This document shows, in pieces, positions 15,698 to 26,008 of a stretch of DNA of 42,435 bases (position 1 is the stretch's first letter; each line of letters starts with the position of its first letter). Both the position numbers and the translations under genes were made by a program. The DNA comes from DATAUK01 sp036268295 (GTDB lineage Bacteria; Actinomycetota; Actinomycetes; JAFAQI01): assembly GCA_036268295.1 (NCBI GenBank), contig DATAUK010000067.1:1-42435 (forward strand). Reading direction: 5' to 3'. The notes beneath the pieces are model-generated. The model worked only from the letters and a program-made list of their open reading frames with translations. It ran no database searches and was not told where the DNA came from.

Positions 15698-16864
15698 TCA
15701 ACTCGCCGACCTGAGCGCGGCGACCCGGAACACCCAGTGACGCAGCAGAACGAAGCGAAGCCCGGTCGCCACCAGGTTGGCGATCACCAGGACGGCCAGC
15801 TCGAGCGAACGAAACGGATGCGGCTGCGCGGCGTGCAGCGCCACCAGTGCGGCCGAGGTCACGGCCAGCGCGGCCGCGAAGACGCCGGCGCCCTGCAGCT
15901 GGTGGCGCAGCGCTCCCTCGCGGCCGGCGATGCCGAACGTGAGCCGGCGGTTGGCCGCGGTGTTCGCGACCGTCGTGAGAGCGAGGGCGAGGGCGTTCGC
16001 GCCGAACGCGCCAAGCTCGCCGCGCAGTGCGACGTACAACCCGAGATAGGCCGCCGTGCTGAGCACGCCGATCACCGCGAACCGGCTGAGCTGGCGGAAC
16101 AGGCCAGGGGAGTGCATCAGCCGGGCGACGCCGCGGAGGTCGGCGACCGCGGTCGCGGCAAGGTCGACGGTCGAGTGCGGGTCTTCGGTCCAGTCGACCG
16201 GCACCTCGTGGATCCGCAGCCCGGCCCGCTCGGCCAGCACCAACAGCTCGGTGTCGAAAAACCATGACTGGTCCATGACCAGCGGCAGGATCATCTCGGC
16301 CCGATCCCTGCGGATCGCCTTGAAACCACACTGGGCGTCGCTGAAGCCGGCGCCGAGCGAGGTGCGGAGGATCGCGTTGTAGCACCGTGAGATCACCTCT
16401 CGCTTGGGCCCTCGGACGACTCGTGCGCCGCGCCCGAGGCGGGTGCCGATCGCGAGATCGCTGTGGCCTGAAACCAGCGGGGCGACCAGCGGCAGCAGCG
16501 CCGCCAGGTCGGTCGAGAGATCGACATCCATGTATGCCAGGACCGCGGCGTCGCTGCTCTGCCAGGCCTCGCGCAGCGCCCGGCCCCGACCTTTCTGCGC
16601 GAGTCGCACCGTCCGGACGCCGGCGAGCTCATCGGCCAGCCCGACCGCGATCGGCCAGGTCGCGTCACTGCTCCCGCTGTCGGCGATCGTGATGCGCCAG
16701 GTGAGCGGAAAGGACTCGTTGAGATAACGGTGCAGCCGTCGCACGCTGCGCTCGAGGGTCGCCTGCTCGTTGTGCACCGGGACCACGACCTCGAGGACGA
16801 GCGCGCCGCGGCCCGCTGGCGACAGCGAGTGATCTGCTGGCGGCGCGCTGGCGGTAGTCGTCAT
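15698..16864 (-). CDS. bifunctional GT2 glycosyltransferase / GtrA-like membrane protein
   Basis: A 388-residue protein in two parts. Residues 24-245 are a GT2 domain of the dolichyl-phosphate mannose synthase type: VVVPVHNEQATL, ADSGSSDAT, KGRGRALREAW and DVDLSTD (D113, D115), then SDAQCGFKAIRRD and the FFDTELLVLAERAGLRIHE segment. Residues about 258-385 are a GtrA domain with four hydrophobic helices. Such fusions transfer a sugar to a polyprenyl phosphate and move it across the membrane. The gene stands alone between phoP and the exporter operon; ATG 16864 has GAGGAG upstream. Confidence 0.88.
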   Translation of the reverse strand: MTTTASAPPADHSLSPAGRGALVLEVVVPVHNEQATLERSVRRLHRYLNESFPLTWRITIADSGSSDATWPIAVGLADELAGVRTVRLAQKGRGRALREAWQSSDAAVLAYMDVDLSTDLAALLPLVAPLVSGHSDLAIGTRLGRGARVVRGPKREVISRCYNAILRTSLGAGFSDAQCGFKAIRRDRAEMILPLVMDQSWFFDTELLVLAERAGLRIHEVPVDWTEDPHSTVDLAATAVADLRGVARLMHSPGLFRQLSRFAVIGVLSTAAYLGLYVALRGELGAFGANALALALTTVANTAANRRLTFGIAGREGALRHQLQGAGVFAAALAVTSAALVALHAAQPHPFRSLELAVLVIANLVATGLRFVLLRHWVFRVAALRSAS

Positions 16865-16895
16865 CCCGGCTCCTCATCACGATCTCGTGTGAGGT

Positions 16896-16917
16896 CCACG
16901 GTCGAGGCCAACCGTGG
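16896..16917. other. small hairpin before the glycosyltransferase gene
   Basis: CCACGGT (16896-16902) and ACCGTGG (16911-16917) form a 7-bp stem with an 8-nt loop, in the 5' region of the minus-strand glycosyltransferase gene and downstream of the exporter operon. It could be a weak terminator for the operon or an operator; no T-run follows. Confidence 0.35.
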
Positions 16918-16935
16918 GAGCCGACTGGACCCGGC

Positions 16936-16950
16936 CTGTCAGCCGGTTAG
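16936..16950 (-). promoter_or_regulatory. 15-nt motif shared with 23060-23074
   Basis: Minus-strand CTAACCGGCTGACAG, 14 of 15 identical to CTAACCGTCTGACAG at 23060-23074. Both copies lie on the minus strand 70-95 nt upstream of a gene start, here the glycosyltransferase. Candidate shared regulator site. Confidence 0.35.
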
Positions 16951-16957
16951 AAGGTTC

Positions 16958-18709
16958 CTAGCCGTTTCCTGGGTCCGGCGCCTGCGCGGGTCCGCCGCTA
17001 CCGCCGCCGCCGAACCGTCGGACGGTGATCACGCCCCCGCCCAACCCACCGCCGCCACCGAAACCCCCGCCGATCCGGGTCAGCGTGTTGCTGGTGCTCG
17101 GCACCGCGGCGTTGAGGTTCGCGAGCACCACTCGCTGGCCGGCGCTCAGGCCTGAGGTGATCTCGGTGAGCGCCGAGCCGATGGCGCTGACCTTGACGTT
17201 GCGCCGCGACAGTTTCCTCCCGTTGAGCACGTCGACGTACGTTGCGATGCCTTGGTAGTGCACCGCGGAGGTCGGTACGGCGATGACGTTGGTCGCCGTC
17301 GCCAGGATGATCGACACCGCAGCGTCGGCACCTGCAACCAGCGAGCCGGCCGGTGCGGTCACGTTGACGGTGACCGGATAGCTGATCGATCCGGACTCGG
17401 ACTCCGTCCCGCTGGTGCCGATGCCGGCAACCCGGCCGTTGAGCCCGCGCCCGGCGCCGTCCGGCGTGACCTCGGCGGGCATGCCCACCTTGACGGTGCG
17501 GATCTGGGTGTCGCTGAGGTAGACCGTCGCCTCGTCCTGGCGCGATCCGACGATCTCGATTGCCGGACTGGCGCTGCTCGTCCCGGCAGACACGCTGTCA
17601 CCCTTGCTGATCGTGACGGCGGTGACAGTGCCGGCGATCGGCGCGGTCAATGTCGCCTGCCGAAGGTCGGCTTTGGCCGTCGCTACTGACGCGCTGGCCT
17701 GGTCGATCGCGGCCTCGTCGGTCGCGAGATCGGCGGCACTGGCCGTTGTGAACGAGGCGGTCGATCCGGTCGATCCGGTGGTGGGGGTCGTGCTGTGATG
17801 CGATCCGGAGGTTGCCGAACCAGATTTCTGGCTCTTCTGAAGGGATTTCAGTGCGGCCGCAAGATCGGTGCTGAGTGTCTGCTCGGCGTGGTCGACAGCG
17901 TTCTCGTCGGTGTTGACCAGGTCCTGGTCATGGAGGAGCCCGGCGGTGGCCTGAGCGCAGGTCAGCGGCGCCGCGTCAACGGACGTGGTCGACGTCGACC
18001 CGCCGCTGAGCTGAGCCGCGCAGACCTTGGTCTCGGTGACAAGCGCGGTCTTGGCCGCCGCCAGCTCGGCGTCGGTGGCGTGCTGGGCGGCGACGACCGC
18101 AGCCTGATCATGCGCGAGCTGCCCGGCGGTCGACCCGGAGGAGCCGGACGTGCCGCCGTGACCCGGCGACGTACCGCCGGGATGAGGCGAGCTCGACGGG
18201 CGCGCCGAGCCGGAGGGATGCGGCGTTGCCGACGCGGTCGCTGTGCTCGTGACAGTTGGCCGCGCCATTTCGAACTGCCCGGTCGTCGCCGTAGCGGATC
18301 GGGTTGCGCTCGTCTCGCTGACTTCGCCGTCCTTGGCATCGCTCAGCCGGGTCTTGGCGCTGGTCAGCGACGATCGGGCAGCGGTCAGCGCCGCCCGCAG
18401 CGACGAGCGGTTGAGATTCGCGAGGGTCTGGCCGGCGGCGACCTTTCGGCCAACGGCGGCTCGGACCTTCGCCACTGTCCCGGCGACCTGGAAGTCGGCG
18501 CCGGCGGAGCGCACCGGGCTCAGCGCACCGGTGGTGGTGAGGGTCTGCTGCACTGCGCCGCGGGTCACGACGGCGGCGCGGTACGACGGGCCGGATCCCG
18601 AGGTGGTCGCCCACACCGTCACGCCAGCCGCCGCCAGCACGACGACCACCACCGCACCGGCGGCGAGGCGGCGCCGGGTCGGCCGTCGCGAGCCGGGTCG
18701 ACTAGGCAT
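16958..18709 (-). CDS. efflux periplasmic adaptor (HlyD/MacA-like), second adaptor
   Basis: A 583-residue membrane-fusion protein. Helix at about 15-33 (VVVVVLAAAGVTVWA) anchors it; AGTVAKVRAAVGRKVAAGQTLANLN is the first half of the lipoyl-like domain and LTAPIAGTVTAVTISKGDSVSAG the second. Between them is a long coiled-coil region broken by a Ser/Pro/Gly linker (about 150-195). A beta-barrel domain follows, and the last about 38 residues are glycine-rich (GGGFGGGGGLGGG). It is longer than usual MacA (about 370-400). Its ATG overlaps the end of the lipoprotein gene by 8 nt. Likely links the permease to extracellular export. Confidence 0.82.
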   Translation of the reverse strand: MPSRPGSRRPTRRRLAAGAVVVVVLAAAGVTVWATTSGSGPSYRAAVVTRGAVQQTLTTTGALSPVRSAGADFQVAGTVAKVRAAVGRKVAAGQTLANLNRSSLRAALTAARSSLTSAKTRLSDAKDGEVSETSATRSATATTGQFEMARPTVTSTATASATPHPSGSARPSSSPHPGGTSPGHGGTSGSSGSTAGQLAHDQAAVVAAQHATDAELAAAKTALVTETKVCAAQLSGGSTSTTSVDAAPLTCAQATAGLLHDQDLVNTDENAVDHAEQTLSTDLAAALKSLQKSQKSGSATSGSHHSTTPTTGSTGSTASFTTASAADLATDEAAIDQASASVATAKADLRQATLTAPIAGTVTAVTISKGDSVSAGTSSASPAIEIVGSRQDEATVYLSDTQIRTVKVGMPAEVTPDGAGRGLNGRVAGIGTSGTESESGSISYPVTVNVTAPAGSLVAGADAAVSIILATATNVIAVPTSAVHYQGIATYVDVLNGRKLSRRNVKVSAIGSALTEITSGLSAGQRVVLANLNAAVPSTSNTLTRIGGGFGGGGGLGGGVITVRRFGGGGSGGPAQAPDPGNG

Positions 18710-19739
18710 TGTCAGCGCCCGGGCTTGCCGTACCTGAAGGCGGACGGGCGCCGCCGAACCCGCCGAACCCGCCCGGACCGCGCAACGTTGGGGCAGCCGG
18801 GCACTTGCCGTTGGTCGGAGTCGAGATCGTGATCGACAGTGCGTCCACCGTGCCGTTGCTGGTCTTGCTGCCGAGCGCGCTCGCGCAAGTGCCGGTCACC
18901 AACGACGCTTGCGTCGCGCTGGAAGTCGCAGTGAACGTGGTCGTCGGTGTCGTCGTCACGGTGACCTTCTTCGAGCCGATCAGCGAGGTCACGACGAACG
19001 ACGAGCCGGAGACCGAGGCAACCGTGCCGAACGCGCCGCCGAAGCCCTGGCCATTGAATCCGGGACCGCCGAAGCCGCGACCGGGGCTGCCCGATCCGCT
19101 CGGCAGCGGTCGGGGGCTGCCGCCACTGCCGAAGGGCGCGGCGCTGCCGAAGTTGCCATTGCCCGGTGCCCCGCCGCCGCTACCGCCGCCGAAGCCCCCA
19201 CCGGCACGGCCGAGGCCGCGAGCGCAGCCCGACGTCGAGGTCACCGAGACGGTTCGGGCGGTGATCGCGCTCGCCGCCCGGGCGGTGTTGCCGGTGCTGG
19301 AAACCGTCACGCAGTCTCCCTTTACGAGCGCGGCGAGTGAGATCGTGGCGATCTTGGAGAACCGCGTGGACGACGCCCACGCGACTGTCGAGGTGCCGGT
19401 GCTCGTCTGCACCTGCGCACCGGCGGAGTTGATCGAAACCACCTTGCCCGCCACCGGCACGAAGCGCCGGAACACCTGCCCGTTTCGCCCGGTCCCGGGG
19501 CCGCCGTTAGCGCTGGCGCTGCTGCTCGGCGACGCCGCCGGCGCGTTCGGTGACGCCGTGCTGCCGCTCGAGCCGCAGCCGGCCGCCACGACCGCCACCA
19601 GCGCGAGACTGCCGGCGGCCATCAGCCGGGACCGACCGGTGACGCCTTTCGTGGCGCGGCGCGACGCGGTGGACCGAGGCGGGACTGAGGTCGGCTCAAC
19701 GGACACGGTCTGCTCCTCGAGGAGTTCGGTGGTGGTCAT
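18702..19739 (-). CDS. glycine-rich lipoprotein with DUF5666-like domains
   Basis: A 345-residue protein with a 38-residue cytoplasmic N-terminus, a hydrophobic segment and a lipobox ending VVAAGC (C55), so it should be lipid-anchored on the outside. Residues about 95-165 (AGKVVSINSAGAQVQT ... LVKGDCVTV) and 245-320 (GTVASVSGSSFVVTS ...) look like two DUF5666-type beta domains. Between them, residues about 170-240, is a Gly/Phe/Pro-rich segment (GGGFGGGSGGG). ATG 19739 overlaps the permease stop (ATGA). Function unknown; its place inside an exporter operon suggests a substrate-capture or accessory role. Confidence 0.72.
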   Translation of the reverse strand: MTTTELLEEQTVSVEPTSVPPRSTASRRATKGVTGRSRLMAAGSLALVAVVAAGCGSSGSTASPNAPAASPSSSASANGGPGTGRNGQVFRRFVPVAGKVVSINSAGAQVQTSTGTSTVAWASSTRFSKIATISLAALVKGDCVTVSSTGNTARAASAITARTVSVTSTSGCARGLGRAGGGFGGGSGGGAPGNGNFGSAAPFGSGGSPRPLPSGSGSPGRGFGGPGFNGQGFGGAFGTVASVSGSSFVVTSLIGSKKVTVTTTPTTTFTATSSATQASLVTGTCASALGSKTSNGTVDALSITISTPTNGKCPAAPTLRGPGGFGGFGGARPPSGTASPGADNA

Positions 19740-20974
19740 TCGCTGCGCAGCGCATCGATCGGGGCGAGCCGCGCCGCCCGCGAGGCCGGGTAGACGCCGA
19801 ATCCGATCCCGATCGCGACAGCGACGGCAATCGCAGCGCCAGCCGCCGCCGGAGAGATCGAGATCGGGTCAGAGATGAAGTGTGGCAGCACGATCGCGCC
19901 GACGATGCCGAGCACGACGCCGAGCACGCCGCCGGACAAGCCGAGCACCGAGGCCTCGAACAGGAACTGCCGCCGGATCGCTCGCGGCGTCGCGCCGAGG
20001 GCCTTGCGCAGGCCGATCTCGCGGACCCGCTCGGTCACCGAGACCAACATGATGTTCATCACCCCGATCCCGCCAACCAGCAGCGAGATCGCGGCGATGC
20101 CGGCGAGCAGCACGGTCAGCGTCTTGTCCACGCTCGTCGCGGTCGACAGAATCGACTGCTGCGAGGCGATTGTGAAGTCGGCGTCGGTTGCGGTCGTGAT
20201 GCCGTGCAGCGCCAGCAGCTCGGAGTTGGCCTCCTGGTAGGCCGCGGTGATCGTGCCGCCGCTGCTCGCCTCGAGGTAGATGTCGCTCACCGAGGTCCGC
20301 GAGTTGCCGCCGATGACCCGGGTGGTGGCGGTCGAGAGCGGGACGATCGCCTGGTCGTCCTGGTCGGCGGTGGCCGAGGACCCGGAGCCGACCGAGTTGA
20401 GCAGCCCGACGACTTGGAACGGCACATCTGCGATCGTCACGGTCTGGCCGATCGGGTCACGGCCGCTGAACAGCTCCGAGGCGGTCTCCGAGCCGAGGAC
20501 GACGACGGCGGCGTCGCTCGAGACGTCGTGCGCGGTGATGAAGCGGCCCTCGGTGACCGATCGGGCCCGGACGTCGAGCCACGACGGCGTTGCGCCGACG
20601 ACGCTGGTAGTCCAGTTCGTTGACCCGGCGGTCAGCTCCTCCTCGGTCGACGTGGTCGGCGCGACTGCGGCGATGTCCGGCGCGCTGACCTTCGAGGCCA
20701 GCGCGGTGGCGTCGGCGTCGGTCAGGGTCGACGCCGAGCCGAAGCCGCCGCGCACGCCGGTGCTGCTCGTCGAGCTGCCCGGCGAGACGATCAGCAGGTT
20801 GCTGCCGAGGGCGTTGATCTGGTCGCTGACCTGTTTCTGTGCGCCCTCGCCGAGCCCGACTGTAAGAATGACGGCCGCGATGCCGATCAGGATGCCGAGC
20901 ATCGTGAGCAGCGACCGCAGCCGATGCGACCGCACCGCGGCCAGGCTGGTTCGCGCCGTTTCGAGCCAGTTCAT
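19736..20974 (-). CDS. MacB/FtsX-type ABC transporter permease
   Basis: A 412-residue permease. First transmembrane helix about 19-41, large extracytoplasmic domain (42-284, MacB-PCD type), then helices at about 285-311, 340-364 and 376-396. Typical motifs: REIGLRKALGATPRAIRRQFL in the cytoplasmic coupling loop and YPASRAARLAPIDALR at the C-terminus. Works with the ATPase 13 nt upstream. Family members move peptides or small molecules by mechanotransmission, or act in envelope stress responses. Confidence 0.9.
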   Translation of the reverse strand: MNWLETARTSLAAVRSHRLRSLLTMLGILIGIAAVILTVGLGEGAQKQVSDQINALGSNLLIVSPGSSTSSTGVRGGFGSASTLTDADATALASKVSAPDIAAVAPTTSTEEELTAGSTNWTTSVVGATPSWLDVRARSVTEGRFITAHDVSSDAAVVVLGSETASELFSGRDPIGQTVTIADVPFQVVGLLNSVGSGSSATADQDDQAIVPLSTATTRVIGGNSRTSVSDIYLEASSGGTITAAYQEANSELLALHGITTATDADFTIASQQSILSTATSVDKTLTVLLAGIAAISLLVGGIGVMNIMLVSVTERVREIGLRKALGATPRAIRRQFLFEASVLGLSGGVLGVVLGIVGAIVLPHFISDPISISPAAAGAAIAVAVAIGIGFGVYPASRAARLAPIDALRSE

Positions 20975-20987
20975 CGCGCGGCCCGGC

Positions 20988-21719
20988 TCACTGAGCGACC
21001 CAGTGGGCGGGCCCGACCGCCGCCTTGGGCGGCTCGTCCTGCAGCAGCCCGTCGCGGATATGCACCACGCGCCCGGCGGTCGAGGCGATGTCGGCCTCGT
21101 GGGTGATCAAGACAACGGTCCGGCCGGCCTGGTGAAGCTCCTCGAACAGCCCGAGCACATCGGCCGAAGAGGTCGAGTCGAGGTTGCCGGTCGGCTCGTC
21201 GGCGAGAATCAGCGCCGGGTCGGTCACCAGCGCCCGGGCGACCGCGACTCGCTGCTGCTGGCCGCCGGAGAGCTCGCCAGGCCGGTGCTCGACCCGGTCG
21301 CCGAGGCCGACCCGGTCCAGCGCCGCAAGTGCCCGTTCCTTGCGCTGCGCTGGAGCGAGCCCGGCGTAGGTCAGCGGCAGCTCGACGTTGCGCCAGGCGG
21401 TCAGCGACGCGAGCAGGTTGAACTGCTGGAACACGAAGCCGATGCGGCGGTTGCGGACCTGCGCCAGCGCCGCCTCGTCCATGTCGCCGACGTGCTCACC
21501 GGCGAGCTGGTAGTCACCCGCCGTCGGCACGTCGAGGCAGCCCAGAATGTGCATCAGGGTCGACTTTCCCGAGCCGGACGGTCCCATGACCGCCACGAAC
21601 TCGCCGGCCGCGATCGACAGCGTGATCCCGCGCAGCGCCTCGACCTCGATGGTGCCGGTTCGATAGGTCTTGCGTACGTCGGTCAACGCGAGCACGGGCG
21701 GGCTCGGCTCGTGATCCAT
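20988..21719 (-). CDS. ABC transporter ATP-binding protein (MacB/LolD type)
   Basis: A 243-residue ATPase. Walker A GPSGSGKST (46-54), Q loop FVFQQFNLL, signature LSGGQQQRVA (150-159), Walker B ILADEPTGNLD (171-181), switch H207. The LNxRxRxIGFVFQ-type region (VRNRRIGFVFQ) is typical of the LolD/MacB group. Starts 2 nt after the first adaptor stop; powers the permease at 19736-20974. Confidence 0.93.
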   Translation of the reverse strand: MDHEPSPPVLALTDVRKTYRTGTIEVEALRGITLSIAAGEFVAVMGPSGSGKSTLMHILGCLDVPTAGDYQLAGEHVGDMDEAALAQVRNRRIGFVFQQFNLLASLTAWRNVELPLTYAGLAPAQRKERALAALDRVGLGDRVEHRPGELSGGQQQRVAVARALVTDPALILADEPTGNLDSTSSADVLGLFEELHQAGRTVVLITHEADIASTAGRVVHIRDGLLQDEPPKAAVGPAHWVAQ

Positions 21720-21721
21720 CC

Positions 21722-22969
21722 TCAGCCACCGCCACTCGGAGCGGCGCTGCCGCCGCCGAAGCCGCCACCGCCAGTGCCGCCAGTGCCGCCAGTGCCGGTG
21801 CGTCCACCGAACCCGCCCCCACCACCGAGTCCGCCCTCGCCGCCGCCGAAGCCGCCGAAACCGCCACCTGTGCCGCCGGTGCCGGTGCGGTTGGTGAAGG
21901 CTCTGCCGAATGACGGGATCGTCACGACGACCTTCTCGCCGGGCTTGATGCCGGACAACACCTGGGTTTCCAGCCCGTACATCGTCCCGACGGTGATCGC
22001 GCGGGTGACCGCGCCGCTGCCGTCGTTGACCTGCACGGTGGCCTTCGAGCCGTTGTAGCTGATCGCCAGGGTCGGGATCTCGAGGACCCGGATCGCCTTC
22101 TTGGTGGTGATCGACAAGGTCGCGCTGGCGCCGGAGTAGACGCCGCTCGGATGACCGCTCACGCCGACGACGACCGCGAAGCTCACCACCCCCGAGCTAG
22201 ACGTCGGGACGCTGCTCACCGAGGTGACGGTGCCGGTGACCGGGGCAGTCGCGCCGGCCGGCGTGATCGCCACGGACTGGCCCTTGTGCACCTGGCTGAT
22301 CTCGGTGTCGTCGACGGTCGCATTGACGACGAACGACTTGGCCGAGGTGACGACCACCTGGCTTTCCGACGAGCTCGACGAGTCGCTGGTGTCGCTCGCA
22401 CCGGTGCTGCCGCCGGTCGATGACGAGCCGCCGGAGACCTGCTCGCCGACGGTGAGGTCGACCGAGGTGACGGTGCCCGAGATGGTGGCACGCAGCGAGG
22501 AGTCGGCGAGCGCGGTCTTCGCGCTGCGAAGCGAGCTGCGGGCTGCCTTCAGCGCGGCCTTGTCCGAGGCGACCTGGGTGGCGCTGCTGGCGGACGTGTC
22601 GGCGTCGACGGTGTCAGCGGCCGCGGTGACGGTCGCGGCTGCGGCGTCCTTGCTGGCGACCAGCGAGACTCGCGAGACTGAGGCGAGCCGCTCGCCCTTG
22701 TGGACGCTCGCACCGGCTTTCACCCGCACCTTGGTCACCCGGCCGGTCACGGCGAAGTCGAGGTCGGCCTCCTTGGCCGGCTCGATAGTGCCGGAGGCCG
22801 CGACGGTCGAGGTCACGGTGTTCATCGCCGCGGCGACCAGGCTGGTCGAGCCACCGGTCGAGCCGGACGAGCGGCTCATCGCCCACGCCACCCCGCCACC
22901 GGCCACGACGACGACGATCAGGCCGATGATCACCGGCCCACGCCGGACGACGTGCAGCAACTTGGCCAC
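21722..22969 (-). CDS. efflux periplasmic adaptor (HlyD/MacA-like), first adaptor
   Basis: A 415-residue protein. Helix about 11-31 (GPVIIGLIVVVVAGGGVAWAM) is the anchor; ASGTIEPAKEADLDFAVTG and VTKVRVKAGASVHKGERLA form the first lipoyl half, ATISGTVTSVDLTVGEQVSGG the second; a short coiled coil and beta-barrel follow. The last about 53 residues are almost pure glycine with Phe, Thr and Ser (GGGFGGFGGGEGG). GTG start at 22969; the promoter lies in 22970-23070, which also contains the shared 15-nt motif. First gene of the exporter operon. Confidence 0.85.
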   Translation of the reverse strand: MAKLLHVVRRGPVIIGLIVVVVAGGGVAWAMSRSSGSTGGSTSLVAAAMNTVTSTVAASGTIEPAKEADLDFAVTGRVTKVRVKAGASVHKGERLASVSRVSLVASKDAAAATVTAAADTVDADTSASSATQVASDKAALKAARSSLRSAKTALADSSLRATISGTVTSVDLTVGEQVSGGSSSTGGSTGASDTSDSSSSSESQVVVTSAKSFVVNATVDDTEISQVHKGQSVAITPAGATAPVTGTVTSVSSVPTSSSGVVSFAVVVGVSGHPSGVYSGASATLSITTKKAIRVLEIPTLAISYNGSKATVQVNDGSGAVTRAITVGTMYGLETQVLSGIKPGEKVVVTIPSFGRAFTNRTGTGGTGGGFGGFGGGEGGLGGGGGFGGRTGTGGTGGTGGGGFGGGSAAPSGGG

Positions 22970-23059
22970 AGCAAGGTCTTTCTGGCTCGGCGGGACCGCG
23001 GACTCGTGCCAGGGTGGGACGATGCCCTGAGCAGCAGGTGAGCGGAGCCTGGGAGTTTG

Positions 23060-23074
23060 CTGTCAGACGGTTAG
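23060..23074 (-). promoter_or_regulatory. 15-nt motif shared with 16936-16950
   Basis: Minus-strand CTAACCGTCTGACAG; it contains the folE stop codon and lies about 91 nt upstream of the first exporter gene. See 16936-16950. Confidence 0.35.
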
Positions 23075-23645
23075 GTGGTCGTGCCGTGCCGGCCGTGGGC
23101 GAGCGCGAGGAACTCCGACCGGCTCCGGGCGTCGTTGCGCAGATGACCGAGCAACGAGGACGTCACCGTGGTCGCTCCGCGCGCACCGACGCCTCGGATC
23201 GTCATGCAGGTGTGCTCGGCCGTCAGCACGATCCCGACGCCTTTCGGCGCCAGGCTGTCCTGCAGCCAATGAGCAATCTGGGTCGTCATCCGCTCCTGCA
23301 CCTGCGGTCGGCGCGCAAACATCTCGACCACCCGGGCCAGCTTCGACAGGCCGAGGATCCGCTCGCCCGGAAGGTAGGCGACGACTGCGGTTCCGATGAA
23401 CGGCAGCAGGTGATGCTCGCAGACCGAGGCGAACGGGATGTCGCGGGCGATCACCAACTCGTCGTAGCCCTCTTCGTTGGGGAACGTCGTCAGCGAGAAC
23501 TCCTGCGGTGTCAGCAGCTCGGCGTACGCGCGGGCGATCCGACGGGGTGTGCCGGCGAGCGGCCCGCTGCTGCGGTCGACACCGAGCGCGTCGAGCAACG
23601 CTCCCGCCGCCTGCTCGGCCGCCTCGATGTCGATCACCGGCTCGC

Positions 23646-23649
<4 letters not shown>
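23071..23649 (-). CDS. folE: GTP cyclohydrolase I
   Basis: A 192-residue enzyme converting GTP to dihydroneopterin triphosphate at the start of folate or pterin synthesis. Zinc ligands C77 and H80 lie in CEHHLLPFIG, C148 in EHTCMTIRGV; LSKLARVVEMFARRPQVQERMT is the family signature. GTG start overlaps the mutase stop by 4 nt. No other classical folate gene adjoins; the FolP2 homologue 20 kb away is of the non-canonical type. Confidence 0.94.
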
Positions 23650-25253
<1,604 letters not shown>

Positions 25254-25275
25254 GACCGCCGCATCGGTTGCGGCG

Positions 25276-25698
25276 TCAGGCCTCGCTGGTCGCCGCGGCG
25301 GCATCGGCGGTGCGGGACAGCAACGCCGCCTTCAACGCCGGCCGTCGCTCGATCAGCGCCGCGAACTGGTCGGCGTCGATGTGCAGCAGGTCGAGCGGTG
25401 TCGTCGAGGTCACGCTGGCGTTGCGCAGCTTGTGGCCGGCGAGCCCCGCCTCACCGACGACCGCGCCGGTGGTGATCGAGGCGACCTTCTCGCCCTTCAC
25501 GACGACGTCGGCCTCGCCGCTGAGGATCACATAACACGCGTCGGCCGGCGTCTCCTGGTGGATCAGCGGCCAGTCCTTCGGGATGCTGGTGTGGTTGGAA
25601 TGGTTGGCAAGGTCCTCGAGGTCGCTGGGACTGCAGTCTTTGAACACCGGCTGCGCCTTGAGCACAGCCACGATCTCCCGGGCATCCGAGCGGCTCAT
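25276..25698 (-). CDS. single cyclic-nucleotide-binding domain protein
   Basis: A 140-residue protein that is only a cNMP-binding beta-roll. The phosphate-binding cassette VVGEAGLAGHKLRNASV keeps the key E83 and R92. There is no helix-turn-helix, so it is not a Crp-type DNA-binding regulator; it may regulate a partner protein or be a soluble cAMP sensor. ATG 25698 with AGGAGG-like AGGAT upstream. Its end lies 22 nt before the chosen mutase start, or overlaps it with the longer start. Confidence 0.8.
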   Translation of the reverse strand: MSRSDAREIVAVLKAQPVFKDCSPSDLEDLANHSNHTSIPKDWPLIHQETPADACYVILSGEADVVVKGEKVASITTGAVVGEAGLAGHKLRNASVTSTTPLDLLHIDADQFAALIERRPALKAALLSRTADAAAATSEA

Positions 25699-25801
25699 CG
25701 ATCCTCCTGGTCGTTACCACCGATCTTGTCCGATTCTGCCGCCGCTCACAACCGACGTTGGGTACGGCGCGCTCACGGCGTACCCGCGAGTAGGCCCCGT
25801 C

Positions 25802-26002
25802 ATGCGCGACGATGCGGAGATGGCCAGCAGCCTGGAGCACCTTCGTCCGACGACCTGCTCGTGGTGCGGGACTTCCGCGGACCCGCCGCCGCTCGCCTGG
25901 ACCGTGCAGTCCAGCGACCGCGGCATCGAGTATCTCTGCGAGAAATGCACCCGGGCCAACGCCCGAAACATCGAAAGTAACCTCCCGACGGACTGGTGGT
26001 AA
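25802..26002 (+). CDS. small zinc-ribbon-like protein
   Basis: A 66-residue protein (or 60 from ATG 25820) with two CxxC pairs, TCSWCG and LCEKCTR, about 27 residues apart, ending NIESNLPTDWW. The pattern and the C-terminal IExxLxxxWW ending look like a conserved actinobacterial family of unknown function. TAGGCC 5 nt before the ATG might be a leaderless promoter. Divergent from the cNMP-domain gene, convergent with the AarF kinase. Confidence 0.65.
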   Translation: MRDDAEMASSLEHLRPTTCSWCGTSADPPPLAWTVQSSDRGIEYLCEKCTRANARNIESNLPTDWW

Positions 26003-26008
26003 CCGGCT

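Noticed and set aside
21725..21883. Simple GCC/CCG repeats as a tandem repeat locus
   Set aside because: They are codons for the glycine-rich tail of an adaptor protein.
20280..22058. 592-residue open frame on the plus strand
   Set aside because: Antisense to the exporter genes; the Pro-rich end is the complement of the glycine-rich tail.
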